From contig NZ_CP114065.1 in the NCBI RefSeq assembly GCF_027627575.1, positions 124,001 to 188,000 on the forward strand: a stretch of 64,000 nt of DNA, in the 5' to 3' direction. The position numbers and the translations under genes are program-made. The first letter of the stretch is position 1, and every line of letters begins with the position of its first letter. The notes under the pieces were generated by a model, which saw only the letters and a program-made list of their open reading frames with translations, made no database searches and was not told the origin of the DNA. Shown here one piece after another: positions 50,502 through 58,821 of this stretch. The DNA comes from Kribbella sp. CA-293567 (GTDB lineage Bacteria > Actinomycetota > Actinomycetes > Propionibacteriales > Kribbellaceae).

Positions 50502-51899
50502 TCAGAAGTCGAAGCCGAGGCCCAGGCGGTCGAGGGTTCTGAGCCAGAGGTTGCGATGGCCCGCGTGGGAGTCCGCGTGGGCCATCGACCAGCGGGTCAG
50601 GTGGATACCGGCGGAACGGACCGGCTCCGGCGGGAAGGGCAGCGGGCGCTCGCGAACCATCCTGAGTTCGGTGCGCTCGGTCTTCTCGCCGTACAGGAGG
50701 TCGAGCATCACGTCGGCGCCGAAGCGGGTGGCGGCCACACCGAGGCCGGTGTACCCGAGCGCGTAGGCGATCCGCCCTTCGGACGCAGTACCGAAGAAGG
50801 CGCAGAAACGTGTACTGGTGTCGATCACGCCACCCCAGCGGTGGGTGAAGCGCAGTCCTTCCAGCTGCGGGAAGGTCGCGAAGAAGTGCCGGGCGAGCAG
50901 TTCGTGGATGCCGTCGCGCTGCTCCAGAGCCGGGTCGATCCGGCTGCCGAAGTAGTAGAGCGGGGTGTAGCCGCCCCACAGGATGCGGTTGTCGCGGGTG
51001 AGCCGGTAGTAGTGGAAGAGATTCGACGCGTCGCCCACGCCCTGCCTTCCCTGCCAGCCGATCGATCTCAATTGGTCAGCCGACAGCGGCTCGGTCATCA
51101 GCACCAGGTCGTAGACCGGCACCGTGTAGAGGCGTAGTCGCCGCAGCAAGGACGGGAAGGCGTTGGTGGCCAGGGCAATCCGGTCGGCCCGGATCGATCC
51201 TGTTGCCGTGCGCAACAAATCTCCGCGCAGTCCGGTGACTGGCGAGTGCTCGAAGATCCGTACGCCGAGGTCGAGACAGGCCTGTCGCAGTCCCCAGACG
51301 AGTCGGGCCGGCTCGACCAGCGCCGTACCGGAATGGTCGGCCAGGGCTCCTAGGTAGGTGGGGGAATCGACCTCTGCGCGGACCTCGACCGCGTCGAGGA
51401 GCTTGACGTGATGACCGAGAGCCTGGCGAGCTTCAGCCTCTTCGGCGAGGTCTGCCAACTCGTGCGGCGCCGTCGCGACCGTCAGCTCACCGGTGCGCTC
51501 CCAGCCACAGTCGATCCCGTACTGCGCGATCGTGGCGCCGATCGCGTCCAGGTTCTCCTCGCCGAGGCGCTCCAAGGTCGGCAGCTCCTCCGGCCAACGC
51601 GCCTGGCCGTTGCGAAAGCCGTGCGTCAGGCTGGAGTCGCAGAAGCCACCGTTGCGTCCGCTCGCTGCGTGTCCGCAGGTCGACGCTTCCAGGACCACGA
51701 TGTCCAGACCGGGGTACCGCTCCTTGGCCCGAAGCGCCGTCCACAGGCCGGTGTAGCCGCCACCGACGACGGCGAGATCGGCGCGCTGGTCGTCGACCAG
51801 CGGTTCCGCGGCCGCGGGTGCGAACGGGTCGTCCAGCCAGAAGGCGCGCGGCTGAGCGTCGCGTAGGGCGGACGAGGGGAGCACGGGCGCTCCGCTCAC
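50502..51899 (-). CDS. FAD-dependent amine oxidase (DAO/PuuB family), last gene of the transporter operon
   Basis: The GTG at 51899 overlaps the stop of the permease gene by 4 bp (GTGA). The 465-aa product has the FAD-binding motif LAVVGGGYTGLWTALRAKE, the PuuB-like HAASGRNGGFCDSSL where the flavin is often attached to the protein, and a C-terminal GGVIDTSTRFC and ALGYTGLGVAATRFG. The PuuB family oxidises gamma-glutamylputrescine and related amines. No gamma-glutamylputrescine synthetase (PuuA) is seen in the window, so the substrate may be a free amine brought in by the transporter encoded just upstream. A paralogue is at 56574-57935. Confidence 0.88.
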   Translation of the reverse strand: MSGAPVLPSSALRDAQPRAFWLDDPFAPAAAEPLVDDQRADLAVVGGGYTGLWTALRAKERYPGLDIVVLEASTCGHAASGRNGGFCDSSLTHGFRNGQARWPEELPTLERLGEENLDAIGATIAQYGIDCGWERTGELTVATAPHELADLAEEAEARQALGHHVKLLDAVEVRAEVDSPTYLGALADHSGTALVEPARLVWGLRQACLDLGVRIFEHSPVTGLRGDLLRTATGSIRADRIALATNAFPSLLRRLRLYTVPVYDLVLMTEPLSADQLRSIGWQGRQGVGDASNLFHYYRLTRDNRILWGGYTPLYYFGSRIDPALEQRDGIHELLARHFFATFPQLEGLRFTHRWGGVIDTSTRFCAFFGTASEGRIAYALGYTGLGVAATRFGADVMLDLLYGEKTERTELRMVRERPLPFPPEPVRSAGIHLTRWSMAHADSHAGHRNLWLRTLDRLGLGFDF

Positions 51900-52720
51900 C
51901 GGGCGCGGGCGTTCCGCCTGCGGCGGGCGAGTTCGCCGCCGAGCACGAGCACCAGGGAGAGCAGGAACATCGCCGTACCGATCACGTTGATCTGTGGCGG
52001 GATGTCGCGCTGCGCCGATCCCCAGACGAACATCGGGAACGTCACCGTGGTGCCGGCGTTCAGGTTGGTGATGATGAAGTCGTCGAAGGACAGCGAGAAG
52101 CTGAGCAGCGCCGCGGCCAGGATGCCGGGGAAGACCAGCGGGAAGGTGATCCGCCAGAACGTCTGCCACTCGTTGGCGTACAGGTCCATCGCCGCCTGTT
52201 CGAGCCGCGAGTCCATCCCCGTCAGCCGCGCCTTCACCGTGACGACGACGAACGACAGGCAGAACATCACGTGCGCGATCAGGATCGTCCAGAAGCCGAG
52301 CCGGCCACCGAAGCCGGCGGAGACGAACAACGCGAGCAGCGAAGAGCCGAGCACGATCTCCGGTGAGGCCATCGGCAGGAAGATGAACAGGTTGGTCCCG
52401 GACCGGCCGCGGAACCGGCGGCGGACCATCGCGAACGCCATCAGCGTGCCCAGCCCCGTCGCCACCACGGTCGAGGCCAGTCCGATCTGCAGGCTGACGC
52501 CGACCGCGTCGCAGAGTCCGGACGGACGGCACGGATGCTGCCAGTTGTCCCAGGTGAAGCCGTCGAAGGTGTAGGAGAGCTTGCTCTTCGGCGCGTTGAA
52601 CGACATCAGGATGACGACGAAGATCGGCGCGAAGAGGTACAGCAGCACGAGCAGTCCGAGGAAGAGGATCAGGTGCCGGCCGATCCAGCGGCCCAGCCCG
52701 GTCAGACTCGGCCTGGTCAT
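51896..52720 (-). CDS. ABC transporter permease (PotC/YdcV type)
   Basis: The 274-aa product has six transmembrane helices and the EAA loop EQAAMDLYANEWQTFWRITF, then PLVFPGILAAALLSF, which contacts the ATPase. It matches the second permease of spermidine/putrescine importers. ATGA and GTGA overlaps link it to the permease before and the FAD oxidase after it, so the five genes from 55937 to 50502 are one operon. Confidence 0.9.
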   Translation of the reverse strand: MTRPSLTGLGRWIGRHLILFLGLLVLLYLFAPIFVVILMSFNAPKSKLSYTFDGFTWDNWQHPCRPSGLCDAVGVSLQIGLASTVVATGLGTLMAFAMVRRRFRGRSGTNLFIFLPMASPEIVLGSSLLALFVSAGFGGRLGFWTILIAHVMFCLSFVVVTVKARLTGMDSRLEQAAMDLYANEWQTFWRITFPLVFPGILAAALLSFSLSFDDFIITNLNAGTTVTFPMFVWGSAQRDIPPQINVIGTAMFLLSLVLVLGGELARRRRNARAR

Positions 52721-53610
52721 ACCAGGTCCTCCGTTCCGGCGCGGCGTACGTAGAAGAGGACGAGGACGACGATGGCCGCCATCAGCGTGACCGAGAGGGC
52801 GGCTGCCGTCGGGTAGGCACCGGCCGCGAAGAGACGCTGGATGTCGTTGCCGATCATCCGTTGTCTCGGCGTACCGAGGAGCTGGGCGTTGATGTAGTCG
52901 CCGGCCGCAGGGATGAAGGTCAGCAGGGTGCCGGCCACCACCCCGGGCATCGACAGCGGCAGCGTCACCGTGCGGAAGGTGGTGACCGGCCCGGCGAAGA
53001 GGTCACCGCCCGCCTCGATCAGCCGATGGTCGATCTTCTCCAGGCTGGCGTAGAGCGGCAGGATCATGAACGGCAGGAAGTTGTAGGTCAGCCCGGTCAC
53101 CACCGCCGCCGTCGTGGCCAGCAGGCGACCGTCCGAGCCGAGGATGCGCACTGCCTTCAGGGCGTCCACGACGAAGCCGTTGTCGCTGAGCAGCAGCTTC
53201 CACGACAGCGTGCGGATCAGGAAGCTGGTGAAGAACGGCGCGATCACCAACGCCAGCAGGAAGTTCTTCCAGCGGCCGGCCTTGAACGCGATCGCGTAGG
53301 CGAGGGGATAGCCGAGCAGCAGGCAGAAGGCCGTGGTGAGCAAGGCATACCAGAGCGACCGGCCGAAGGGTCTGGCATAGTCGGCCAGCGCGTCCACGTA
53401 GTTGTGGAAGCTCCACGTCATCGAGAAGCCGGCCTCGATCGAGCCGTCGGGGTCGTAGAGACTGGCCGCGAGCAGCGTCACGATCGGTACGACGAAGAAC
53501 AGCAACAGCCAAAGCCCACCCGGAAGCAGCAGCAGGTACGCCGTGAACCGGCGCCCCTGGCGTTGCGGCTTCTCGGCCGTGGCCGCCGGAAGCTGGGTCA
53601 GCGCGCTCAT
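52717..53610 (-). CDS. ABC transporter permease (PotB/YdcU type)
   Basis: The 297-aa product starts at the ATG at 53610, overlapping the ATPase gene by 4 bp. It begins with a cytoplasmic stretch ([14 protein letters not shown]), then six transmembrane helices (LLLLPGGLWLLLFFVVPIVTL and so on) and the EAA motif DHRLIEAGGDLFAGPVTTFR, TVTLPLSMPGVVAG. It pairs with the PotC-type permease. The frame extends 100 codons upstream but that is the overlap with the ATPase gene. Confidence 0.9.
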   Translation of the reverse strand: MSALTQLPAATAEKPQRQGRRFTAYLLLLPGGLWLLLFFVVPIVTLLAASLYDPDGSIEAGFSMTWSFHNYVDALADYARPFGRSLWYALLTTAFCLLLGYPLAYAIAFKAGRWKNFLLALVIAPFFTSFLIRTLSWKLLLSDNGFVVDALKAVRILGSDGRLLATTAAVVTGLTYNFLPFMILPLYASLEKIDHRLIEAGGDLFAGPVTTFRTVTLPLSMPGVVAGTLLTFIPAAGDYINAQLLGTPRQRMIGNDIQRLFAAGAYPTAAALSVTLMAAIVVLVLFYVRRAGTEDLV

Positions 53611-54743
53611 CCCGCGTCCGCGATGTCCTCGACACCGGCCTTCGCGTCCTGGGCGGCGTCGAGCACGAACGTGTGGGCGGGCTGCCAGTGCAGATCCACC
53701 CGGTCGCCGACCTTCAGCGCGGCTCGCGCGCCGGTGTTCTGCTCGAACACGGTCAGCTCCGCTCCCCATGGCAGCTTCGCCAGGTACTGCGTACTGACGC
53801 CGATGTAGCTGACATCGGTCACCACCGCGGCCCGCAGTACGTTGGAGCCGGCATCCTCCTCGGTGCCGGCCGGGGCGAGGAAGACCTTCTCCGGTCTGAT
53901 CCCCAGCCACACCTCGCCCTCGGTCACCCGGCAGCGCGGTACCGGCACGAGCACCTTGCTGCCCTGGATGTCGACCACGAGGTGGTCGTCGGCCTGCCCG
54001 ACGATGGCCGCGCGGACCAGGTTGGACTGGCCGAGGAAGTTGGCGACGAAGGTGGTGGCCGGCAGGTCGTACAGCTCGGCCGGCGACCCCTGCTGCTCGA
54101 TCACGCCGCCGTTCATCACCGCGATCGTGTCGGCCATCGTCATCGCTTCTTCCTGGTCGTGCGTGACGTGCACGAAGGTGATCCCGACCTCGGTCTGGAT
54201 CCGCTTCAGCTCGAGCTGCATCTGCCTTCTGAGCTTGAGATCCAGCGCGCCGAGCGGCTCGTCGAGCAGTAGCACCTGCGGGCGGTTGATCAGCGCGCGG
54301 GCCAGCGCGACCCGTTGCTGCTGGCCACCGGACAGCTGGCTGGGCTTTCGCTTGCCGTAGGCCCCCAGTTCGACCAGGGCGAGCATCTCTTCGACCTTCG
54401 GCCCGACTTCCTTGACCTTGCGGCGACGCAGGCCGAAGGCGACGTTCTCGAAGATGTCCAGGTGCGGGAAGAGCGCGTAGTTCTGGAAGACCGTGTTGAC
54501 CGGACGCTGGTACGGGCGCAGCCGGGTGATGTTCTGCTCGCCCAGGCTGATCGTCCCGCTGGTCGGCTCCTCCAGTCCGGCGACCATCCGCAGCGTCGTG
54601 GTCTTGCCGCAGCCGGACGGGCCGAGCAGTGCGAAGAACTCACCCTGCGGCACGGTCAGGTCCAGTTCGTGCACGGCACGATGGCCGGCGAACTGTTTGC
54701 TGATGCCACGGAGTACCAGATCGCTGGTCCCGGCAGTGGTCAT
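53607..54743 (-). CDS. ABC transporter ATP-binding protein (PotA type)
   Basis: The 378-aa ATPase has Walker A GPSGCGKT at 41-48, the Q-loop [11 protein letters not shown], the signature [15 protein letters not shown], Walker [12 protein letters not shown] and the switch [10 protein letters not shown], followed by a C-terminal TOBE domain (about 270-370). This is the PotA/CysA subgroup, which powers uptake. It is the second gene of the operon, six bp after the binding-protein gene. Confidence 0.93.
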   Translation of the reverse strand: MTTAGTSDLVLRGISKQFAGHRAVHELDLTVPQGEFFALLGPSGCGKTTTLRMVAGLEEPTSGTISLGEQNITRLRPYQRPVNTVFQNYALFPHLDIFENVAFGLRRRKVKEVGPKVEEMLALVELGAYGKRKPSQLSGGQQQRVALARALINRPQVLLLDEPLGALDLKLRRQMQLELKRIQTEVGITFVHVTHDQEEAMTMADTIAVMNGGVIEQQGSPAELYDLPATTFVANFLGQSNLVRAAIVGQADDHLVVDIQGSKVLVPVPRCRVTEGEVWLGIRPEKVFLAPAGTEEDAGSNVLRAAVVTDVSYIGVSTQYLAKLPWGAELTVFEQNTGARAALKVGDRVDLHWQPAHTFVLDAAQDAKAGVEDIADAG

Positions 54744-54749
54744 TGGCGG

Positions 54750-55937
54750 TCAGCCCCCGATCGCGAGGTTGAAGTCGGTTTCGTAGAGCTTCGCCTTGGC
54801 CGTGTCCAGCGGCATGAACGCGAAGGTCCGGTCCAGCACGGTCCGGTCGGGGAAGATCAGCGGGCTGTCGACCAGCTCGGGATCGACCTTCTCCATCGCC
54901 TCCCGGGCGCCCTCGACCGGACAGATGTAGTTCACCCAGGCGGCCAGCGTGGCGGCCACCTCGGGGTCGTAGTAGTAGTTCATCAGCGCCTCGGCGTTGG
55001 CCTTGTGCGTCGCCTTGTTGGGCACCAGCATGTTGTCCGACCAGAGCCCCAGACCTTCTTCGGGCACGACGAACTTGATGTCGGGGTTGTCGGCCTGCAA
55101 CGCGAGCACGTCACCGGACCAGGCTTCGCAGGCGACGATGTTGCCGGCGTTCAGGTCCTGCACGTAGTCGTTGCCGGTGAAGCGGCGGATCTGCCCGGAG
55201 GCGACGTACCCGCTGAGCCGGTCGAGCGCCTTGCTCCAGGCGGCGTCGTCGAACTTGCCCGGGTCGGCGCCGTCCAGCCGGAGCATGAACGACATCGTGT
55301 CGGGCATCTCGGACAGCAGCGTGATCTTGCCCTTGAGATCGCCGCGGCTGAGCAGGTCGGCGTAACTGCCGACCTCCTTGGTGTACTTCGCGTTGTAGGC
55401 GATTCCGGTCAGGCCGGTCTGCCACGGCACGCTGTAGTCGCGGTCGGGATCCCAGCGCGGCGCCTTCAGTTGCGCGAGCAGGTTCTTGTCGACGTTGGGG
55501 ATCTTGCTGTGGTCGAGCTGCTGGATCCAGCCGAGCCCGACCGTGCGGGCGGCCATCCAGTCGGTCAGCACGAAGATGTCGCGGCCACAGGGCTGGCAGG
55601 AGCCGAGCTGGTCGCGCACCTTCGCGTAGAACTCGGAGTTGTCGTTGACGTCGGCGGTGTAGGTGACCTTCACGCCGGACTGCTGCTCGAAGTCGGCCAG
55701 GGTCGGCAGCACGGTCCGGCCGTTGACCTGCTCCTCCGACTCGTCCATGTAGCTGGGCCAGTTGGAGAAGATCAGTGTCTTCTCGGTCCCCGACCTGTCG
55801 GTGCTCAGGCAACTGCCGGCGCTCTGCTTGGCCGCCGGAATGCCGCAGGCGGAGAGCAGCCCGCCCATCCCCAGGCCGAGCGCGGCGCCCCGGAGGACGG
55901 TCCGGCGCCCGACGGCGGGCTGCGGACGAGGGCTCAT
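54750..55937 (-). CDS. Extracellular solute-binding lipoprotein (PotD/PotF type)
   Basis: The 395-aa protein begins with a twin-arginine signal (GRRTVLRGAALGLG) ending in the lipobox LLSAC with Cys31, so it is likely a Tat-exported lipoprotein. The rest is a PotD-like bilobal domain: FSNWPSYMDE near the start, DIFVLTDWMAART and VPWQTGLTGIAYN, and NMLVPNKATHKANAEALMNY, which are hallmarks of spermidine/putrescine-binding proteins. GGAGG lies 4 bases before the ATG. It heads the five-gene operon and faces the AsnC gene across a 169-bp gap that holds two repeated operator-like words. Confidence 0.9.
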   Translation of the reverse strand: MSPRPQPAVGRRTVLRGAALGLGMGGLLSACGIPAAKQSAGSCLSTDRSGTEKTLIFSNWPSYMDESEEQVNGRTVLPTLADFEQQSGVKVTYTADVNDNSEFYAKVRDQLGSCQPCGRDIFVLTDWMAARTVGLGWIQQLDHSKIPNVDKNLLAQLKAPRWDPDRDYSVPWQTGLTGIAYNAKYTKEVGSYADLLSRGDLKGKITLLSEMPDTMSFMLRLDGADPGKFDDAAWSKALDRLSGYVASGQIRRFTGNDYVQDLNAGNIVACEAWSGDVLALQADNPDIKFVVPEEGLGLWSDNMLVPNKATHKANAEALMNYYYDPEVAATLAAWVNYICPVEGAREAMEKVDPELVDSPLIFPDRTVLDRTFAFMPLDTAKAKLYETDFNLAIGG

Positions 55938-56023
55938 CGAACCTCCCTGGCAGGTAGCGTTGGGGGTCTTTCCTGAGGGTCTGTCGCGGGCGATACTGTC
56001 AAAGGCTCTCCGCCAAGACAAGG

Positions 56024-56058
56024 GATTCCGCAGTTGAATGGTGATTCCGCAACTGATT
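56024..56058. promoter_or_regulatory. Two AsnC-type 16-bp repeats between the regulator and transporter operon
   Basis: GATTCCGCAGTTGAAT (56024-56039) and GATTCCGCAACTGATT (56043-56058) match at 13 of 16 positions and are 19 bp apart. They lie midway between the AsnC gene (start 56107) and the binding-protein gene (start 55937) and recur in front of the aldehyde dehydrogenase gene. Confidence 0.55.
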
Positions 56059-56106
56059 CCGGTATCCGTGCTTGCCTACGCCTGGTAGCGCTGACAGGAT
56101 CTGCAG

Positions 56107-56589
56107 GTGACCGCACGCACGGGGAACCCCGACAAGAACGCAGTACTGCTCGACGACACCGCCAAGGCGATCATCCGCGAGCTGCAGCTGGACGGGCGCA
56201 AGTCGTACGCCGCGATCGGCAAAGCGGTCGGGTTGTCCGAGGCCGCGGTCCGGCAGCGCGTCCAGCGGCTGACCGAGGCGGGGATCATGCAGGTGGTCGC
56301 GGTCACCGATCCGCTGGAGATGGGGTTCGCCCGGCAGGCGATGATCGGGATCAAGTCCGAGGGGGCGCTGGAGCCGATCGCCGAAGCGCTGGCCGCGATG
56401 GACGAGATCGAGTACGTGGTGATCACGGCCGGCTCGTTCGACCTGCTGGCCGAGGTGCTCTGTGAGAGCGACGAACAGTTGCTGCGGGTGCTGTCGGAGC
56501 GGGTGCGGTCGATCCCCGGGGTCAAGGGAACCGAGACTTTCGTTTACCTGAAGCTGGTCAAGCAGACGTACTCGTGGGGTGTGCGCTGA
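56107..56589 (+). CDS. Lrp/AsnC-family transcriptional regulator
   Basis: The 160-aa protein (GTG at 56107) has the Lrp HTH at about 20-65 (LDDTAKAIIRELQLDGRKSY, AAIGKAVGLSEAAVRQRVQR, LTEAGIMQVV) and the RAM/AsnC effector domain (GFARQAMIGIKSEGALEPI, then YVVITAGSFDLLAEV). It is divergent from the Pot-type transporter operon and overlaps the start of the second FAD oxidase gene by 16 bp. It probably senses an amine or amino acid and controls both sides through the 16-bp repeats. Confidence 0.9.
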   Translation: MTARTGNPDKNAVLLDDTAKAIIRELQLDGRKSYAAIGKAVGLSEAAVRQRVQRLTEAGIMQVVAVTDPLEMGFARQAMIGIKSEGALEPIAEALAAMDEIEYVVITAGSFDLLAEVLCESDEQLLRVLSERVRSIPGVKGTETFVYLKLVKQTYSWGVR

Positions 56590-57935
56590 TTCTGTGGAGC
56601 GCCGCGTCCGCCGTCGACCGGCCGGCGCTGGCGGGTGACCGGGATGCCGACGTCGCGATCGTCGGCGCGGGGTACACGGGGTTGTGGACGGCCTACTACC
56701 TGGCCAAGGCCGATCCTTCGTTGCGGATCGTGGTGCTCGAGGCCGAGACCGTCGGGTTCGGCGCGTCGGGTCGCAACGGGGGCTGGTGTTCGGCGCTGTT
56801 TCCGGTGTCGTCGCAGCGGCTGGCCGCGATGCCGGGAGGCGGACGTGACGGCGCGATCGCGATGCACCGGGCGATGCAGGCGTCGGTGAACGAGGTTGGG
56901 CTGGTGAGCGCGGCGGAGGGGATCGACTGCGACTACCACAAGGGCGGAACGATCGTGCTGGCCCGGAGCGCTGCGCAGTTGGCCCGCGCGCGAGCTGAGG
57001 TTGCCGAAGCTGCTGAGTGGGGGCCGGGGGATCTGCGGTTCCTGGAGCCGGACGAGGTGGCCACCAAGGTGCGCGCAACGAAGGTGCTGGGGGCAACGTT
57101 CACCCCGCACTGCGCGGCGATCCATCCCGGCAAGCTGGTGCGTGGGCTCGCGGCTGTCGTCGAGGGGCTCGGGGTGACGATCTACGAACGTACGCCGGTG
57201 GTCTCGATCTCCGCTGGACAGGCGGTGACGCAGTACGGCGTACTGCGGGCCGAGGTTGTCGTCCGGGCGACGGAGGGGTTCACGCCTTCGCTGGCTGGGG
57301 AATCGCGGACCTTGGCGCCGGTGTACTCGTTGATGGTGGCGACGGAGCCGTTGCCTGAGGCAACTTGGCGGCGGATCGGGCTGGCTGATCGGCCGACGTT
57401 CAGCGATCATCGGCATCTGGTGATCTACGGGCAGCGGACGGCGGACGGGCGGCTGGCCTTCGGTGGACGCGGTGCGCCGTACCACTTCGGGTCGCGAGTC
57501 AAGCCCTCCTTCGACTCCGAGCCGCGCGTTTTCGCTGCACTGAAGGCGACGTTGCGGGAGCTGTTCGACGGATTGGAGGACGTTGCCTTCACGCACGCGT
57601 GGGGCGGAGCGCTCGGCGTACCGCGGGACTGGTGCGCGTCGGTCGGGATCGACCACCAGACGGGGTTGGCTTGGGCCGGGGGTTATGTCGGTGACGGTGT
57701 GAGTACGACGAACCTCGCCGGCCGCACGCTGACGGACCTGATCCTCCGCCGCGACACCCGGCTGATCCATCTCCCGTGGGTGGACCACCGTTCCCCGCGG
57801 TGGGAGCCGGAACCGCTGCGCTGGCTGGGGATCAACGCGGGATTGCGCGCGATGACGGCGGCTGACGCGGAGGAGCGGGTGACGCGCCGGGACAGCCGGA
57901 TCGCGCGATTGATGGGTCCGTTGCTGGGTGGTTGA
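56574..57935 (+). CDS. FAD-dependent amine oxidase (DAO/PuuB family), second paralogue
   Basis: The 453-aa product starts at a GTG at 56574 that overlaps the AsnC gene by 16 bp. The FAD motif is VAIVGAGYTGLWTAYYLAKA, followed by GFGASGRNGGWCSALF and a C-terminal GYVGDGVSTTNLAGRTLTD. It resembles the oxidase at 50502-51899 and both likely act on amines of the polyamine type, perhaps with different chain lengths. Co-transcription with AsnC is expected. Confidence 0.87.
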   Translation: MGCALILWSAASAVDRPALAGDRDADVAIVGAGYTGLWTAYYLAKADPSLRIVVLEAETVGFGASGRNGGWCSALFPVSSQRLAAMPGGGRDGAIAMHRAMQASVNEVGLVSAAEGIDCDYHKGGTIVLARSAAQLARARAEVAEAAEWGPGDLRFLEPDEVATKVRATKVLGATFTPHCAAIHPGKLVRGLAAVVEGLGVTIYERTPVVSISAGQAVTQYGVLRAEVVVRATEGFTPSLAGESRTLAPVYSLMVATEPLPEATWRRIGLADRPTFSDHRHLVIYGQRTADGRLAFGGRGAPYHFGSRVKPSFDSEPRVFAALKATLRELFDGLEDVAFTHAWGGALGVPRDWCASVGIDHQTGLAWAGGYVGDGVSTTNLAGRTLTDLILRRDTRLIHLPWVDHRSPRWEPEPLRWLGINAGLRAMTAADAEERVTRRDSRIARLMGPLLGG

Positions 57936-57997
57936 CGGTTGGGCGCGGAAACGGGTGATTGCCGTCGCGCTTCCACCACAACGCCGTGTGGTGCCGG

Positions 57998-58714
57998 CTA
58001 GTTGGTAGGGGTGCTTGTGAGGGCCGGCAGAGCTGGAAAGTTGGCGAGGTTGGGGAGGGACGGCAGGTTGGCGAGGGTCGGGCGTTCGATGCTGGCCCGG
58101 GTTGCCAGGAGGGCTTGGAGGCGGGGGCCGTGCAGGATGGTGGGCTGATCGAGCCACTCGTCCAGGACGGGGACGGCGGCGCGGTGGTGGTTGGTGAGGT
58201 CCCGAAGGGTGAGCTCGTCGACGTCGACCGGGTTGCCGGTGAGCTCGACGATGTCGCTCATCAGGGCGCTGACCTGTTCCACCCAGAGCAGGTTGTCGCT
58301 GGCAACTTCGTCGGAGCGGATCAGCAGGAGGGTGACGTCGCTCTGGTGATCGCCCTCGCCGCGGGCGGCAGCGCCGTACAGGCTGGCGTGGAGGGGTGGG
58401 ATGCGCCAGGACGCGATGTTGGCCGCGAGGGTGTCGGCGAAGGTGGCACGCAGGTTGGCGAGGATCTCGACCGCTTGGGCCGCGAGGTGTGAGCGGTTGA
58501 GGCGGTAGAGGAGCGCGCTGCCGGCCTCGTCGACGTGAACCAGGCCGGTGGAGGCCAGGCGCTGGAGGACCAGCCGGACGCCCGCGACGCTGCCTGTGCC
58601 CGCGCGGGCATGCACCTGGCGACCGGAGAGCAGGCGGTCGGCGCGGGCGAGCACTTGGAGGACAGGGCCGTCGAGAGACGGGATGACGGTGCTGATCGGC
58701 GTACTGAAGTCCAC
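57998..58714 (-). CDS. HTH plus degenerate nucleotidyltransferase domain protein
   Basis: The 238-aa product (GTG at 58714) has an N-terminal winged-helix-like region (about 10-75, GPVLQVLARADRLLSGRQVH, GSVAGVRLVLQRLAS) and a MNT-like segment at about 110-160 with SLYGAAARGEGDHQSDVTLLLI. Active members have G-S-x-A-R-G and S-D-x-D; here the motif reads GAAARG and SDVT, so the second Asp is missing and catalysis is doubtful. A Leu-Pro repeat tail follows (LPSLPNLANFPALPAL). Similar proteins are linked to toxin-antitoxin systems of the MNT type. A 7-bp-arm inverted repeat lies upstream. Confidence 0.65.
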   Translation of the reverse strand: MDFSTPISTVIPSLDGPVLQVLARADRLLSGRQVHARAGTGSVAGVRLVLQRLASTGLVHVDEAGSALLYRLNRSHLAAQAVEILANLRATFADTLAANIASWRIPPLHASLYGAAARGEGDHQSDVTLLLIRSDEVASDNLLWVEQVSALMSDIVELTGNPVDVDELTLRDLTNHHRAAVPVLDEWLDQPTILHGPRLQALLATRASIERPTLANLPSLPNLANFPALPALTSTPTN

Positions 58715-58746
58715 CGGCTACCGTGCCCACAATTCTGCGTACGTGA

Positions 58747-58767
58747 TCACTATTGTGAGCATAGTGA
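58747..58767. promoter_or_regulatory. Inverted repeat before the nucleotidyltransferase-like gene
   Basis: TCACTAT (58747-58753) and ATAGTGA (58761-58767) are perfect inverted arms separated by 7 bases, 32 bp upstream of the GTG at 58714, flanked by TGATCA words. A dimeric regulator, possibly the HTH of the gene itself, could bind. Confidence 0.5.
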
Positions 58768-58821
58768 CCGAATGATCACAGGGGGTCAGCAGGGTCTCAA
58801 GGGAGCTGACGGTCGTTCCGG

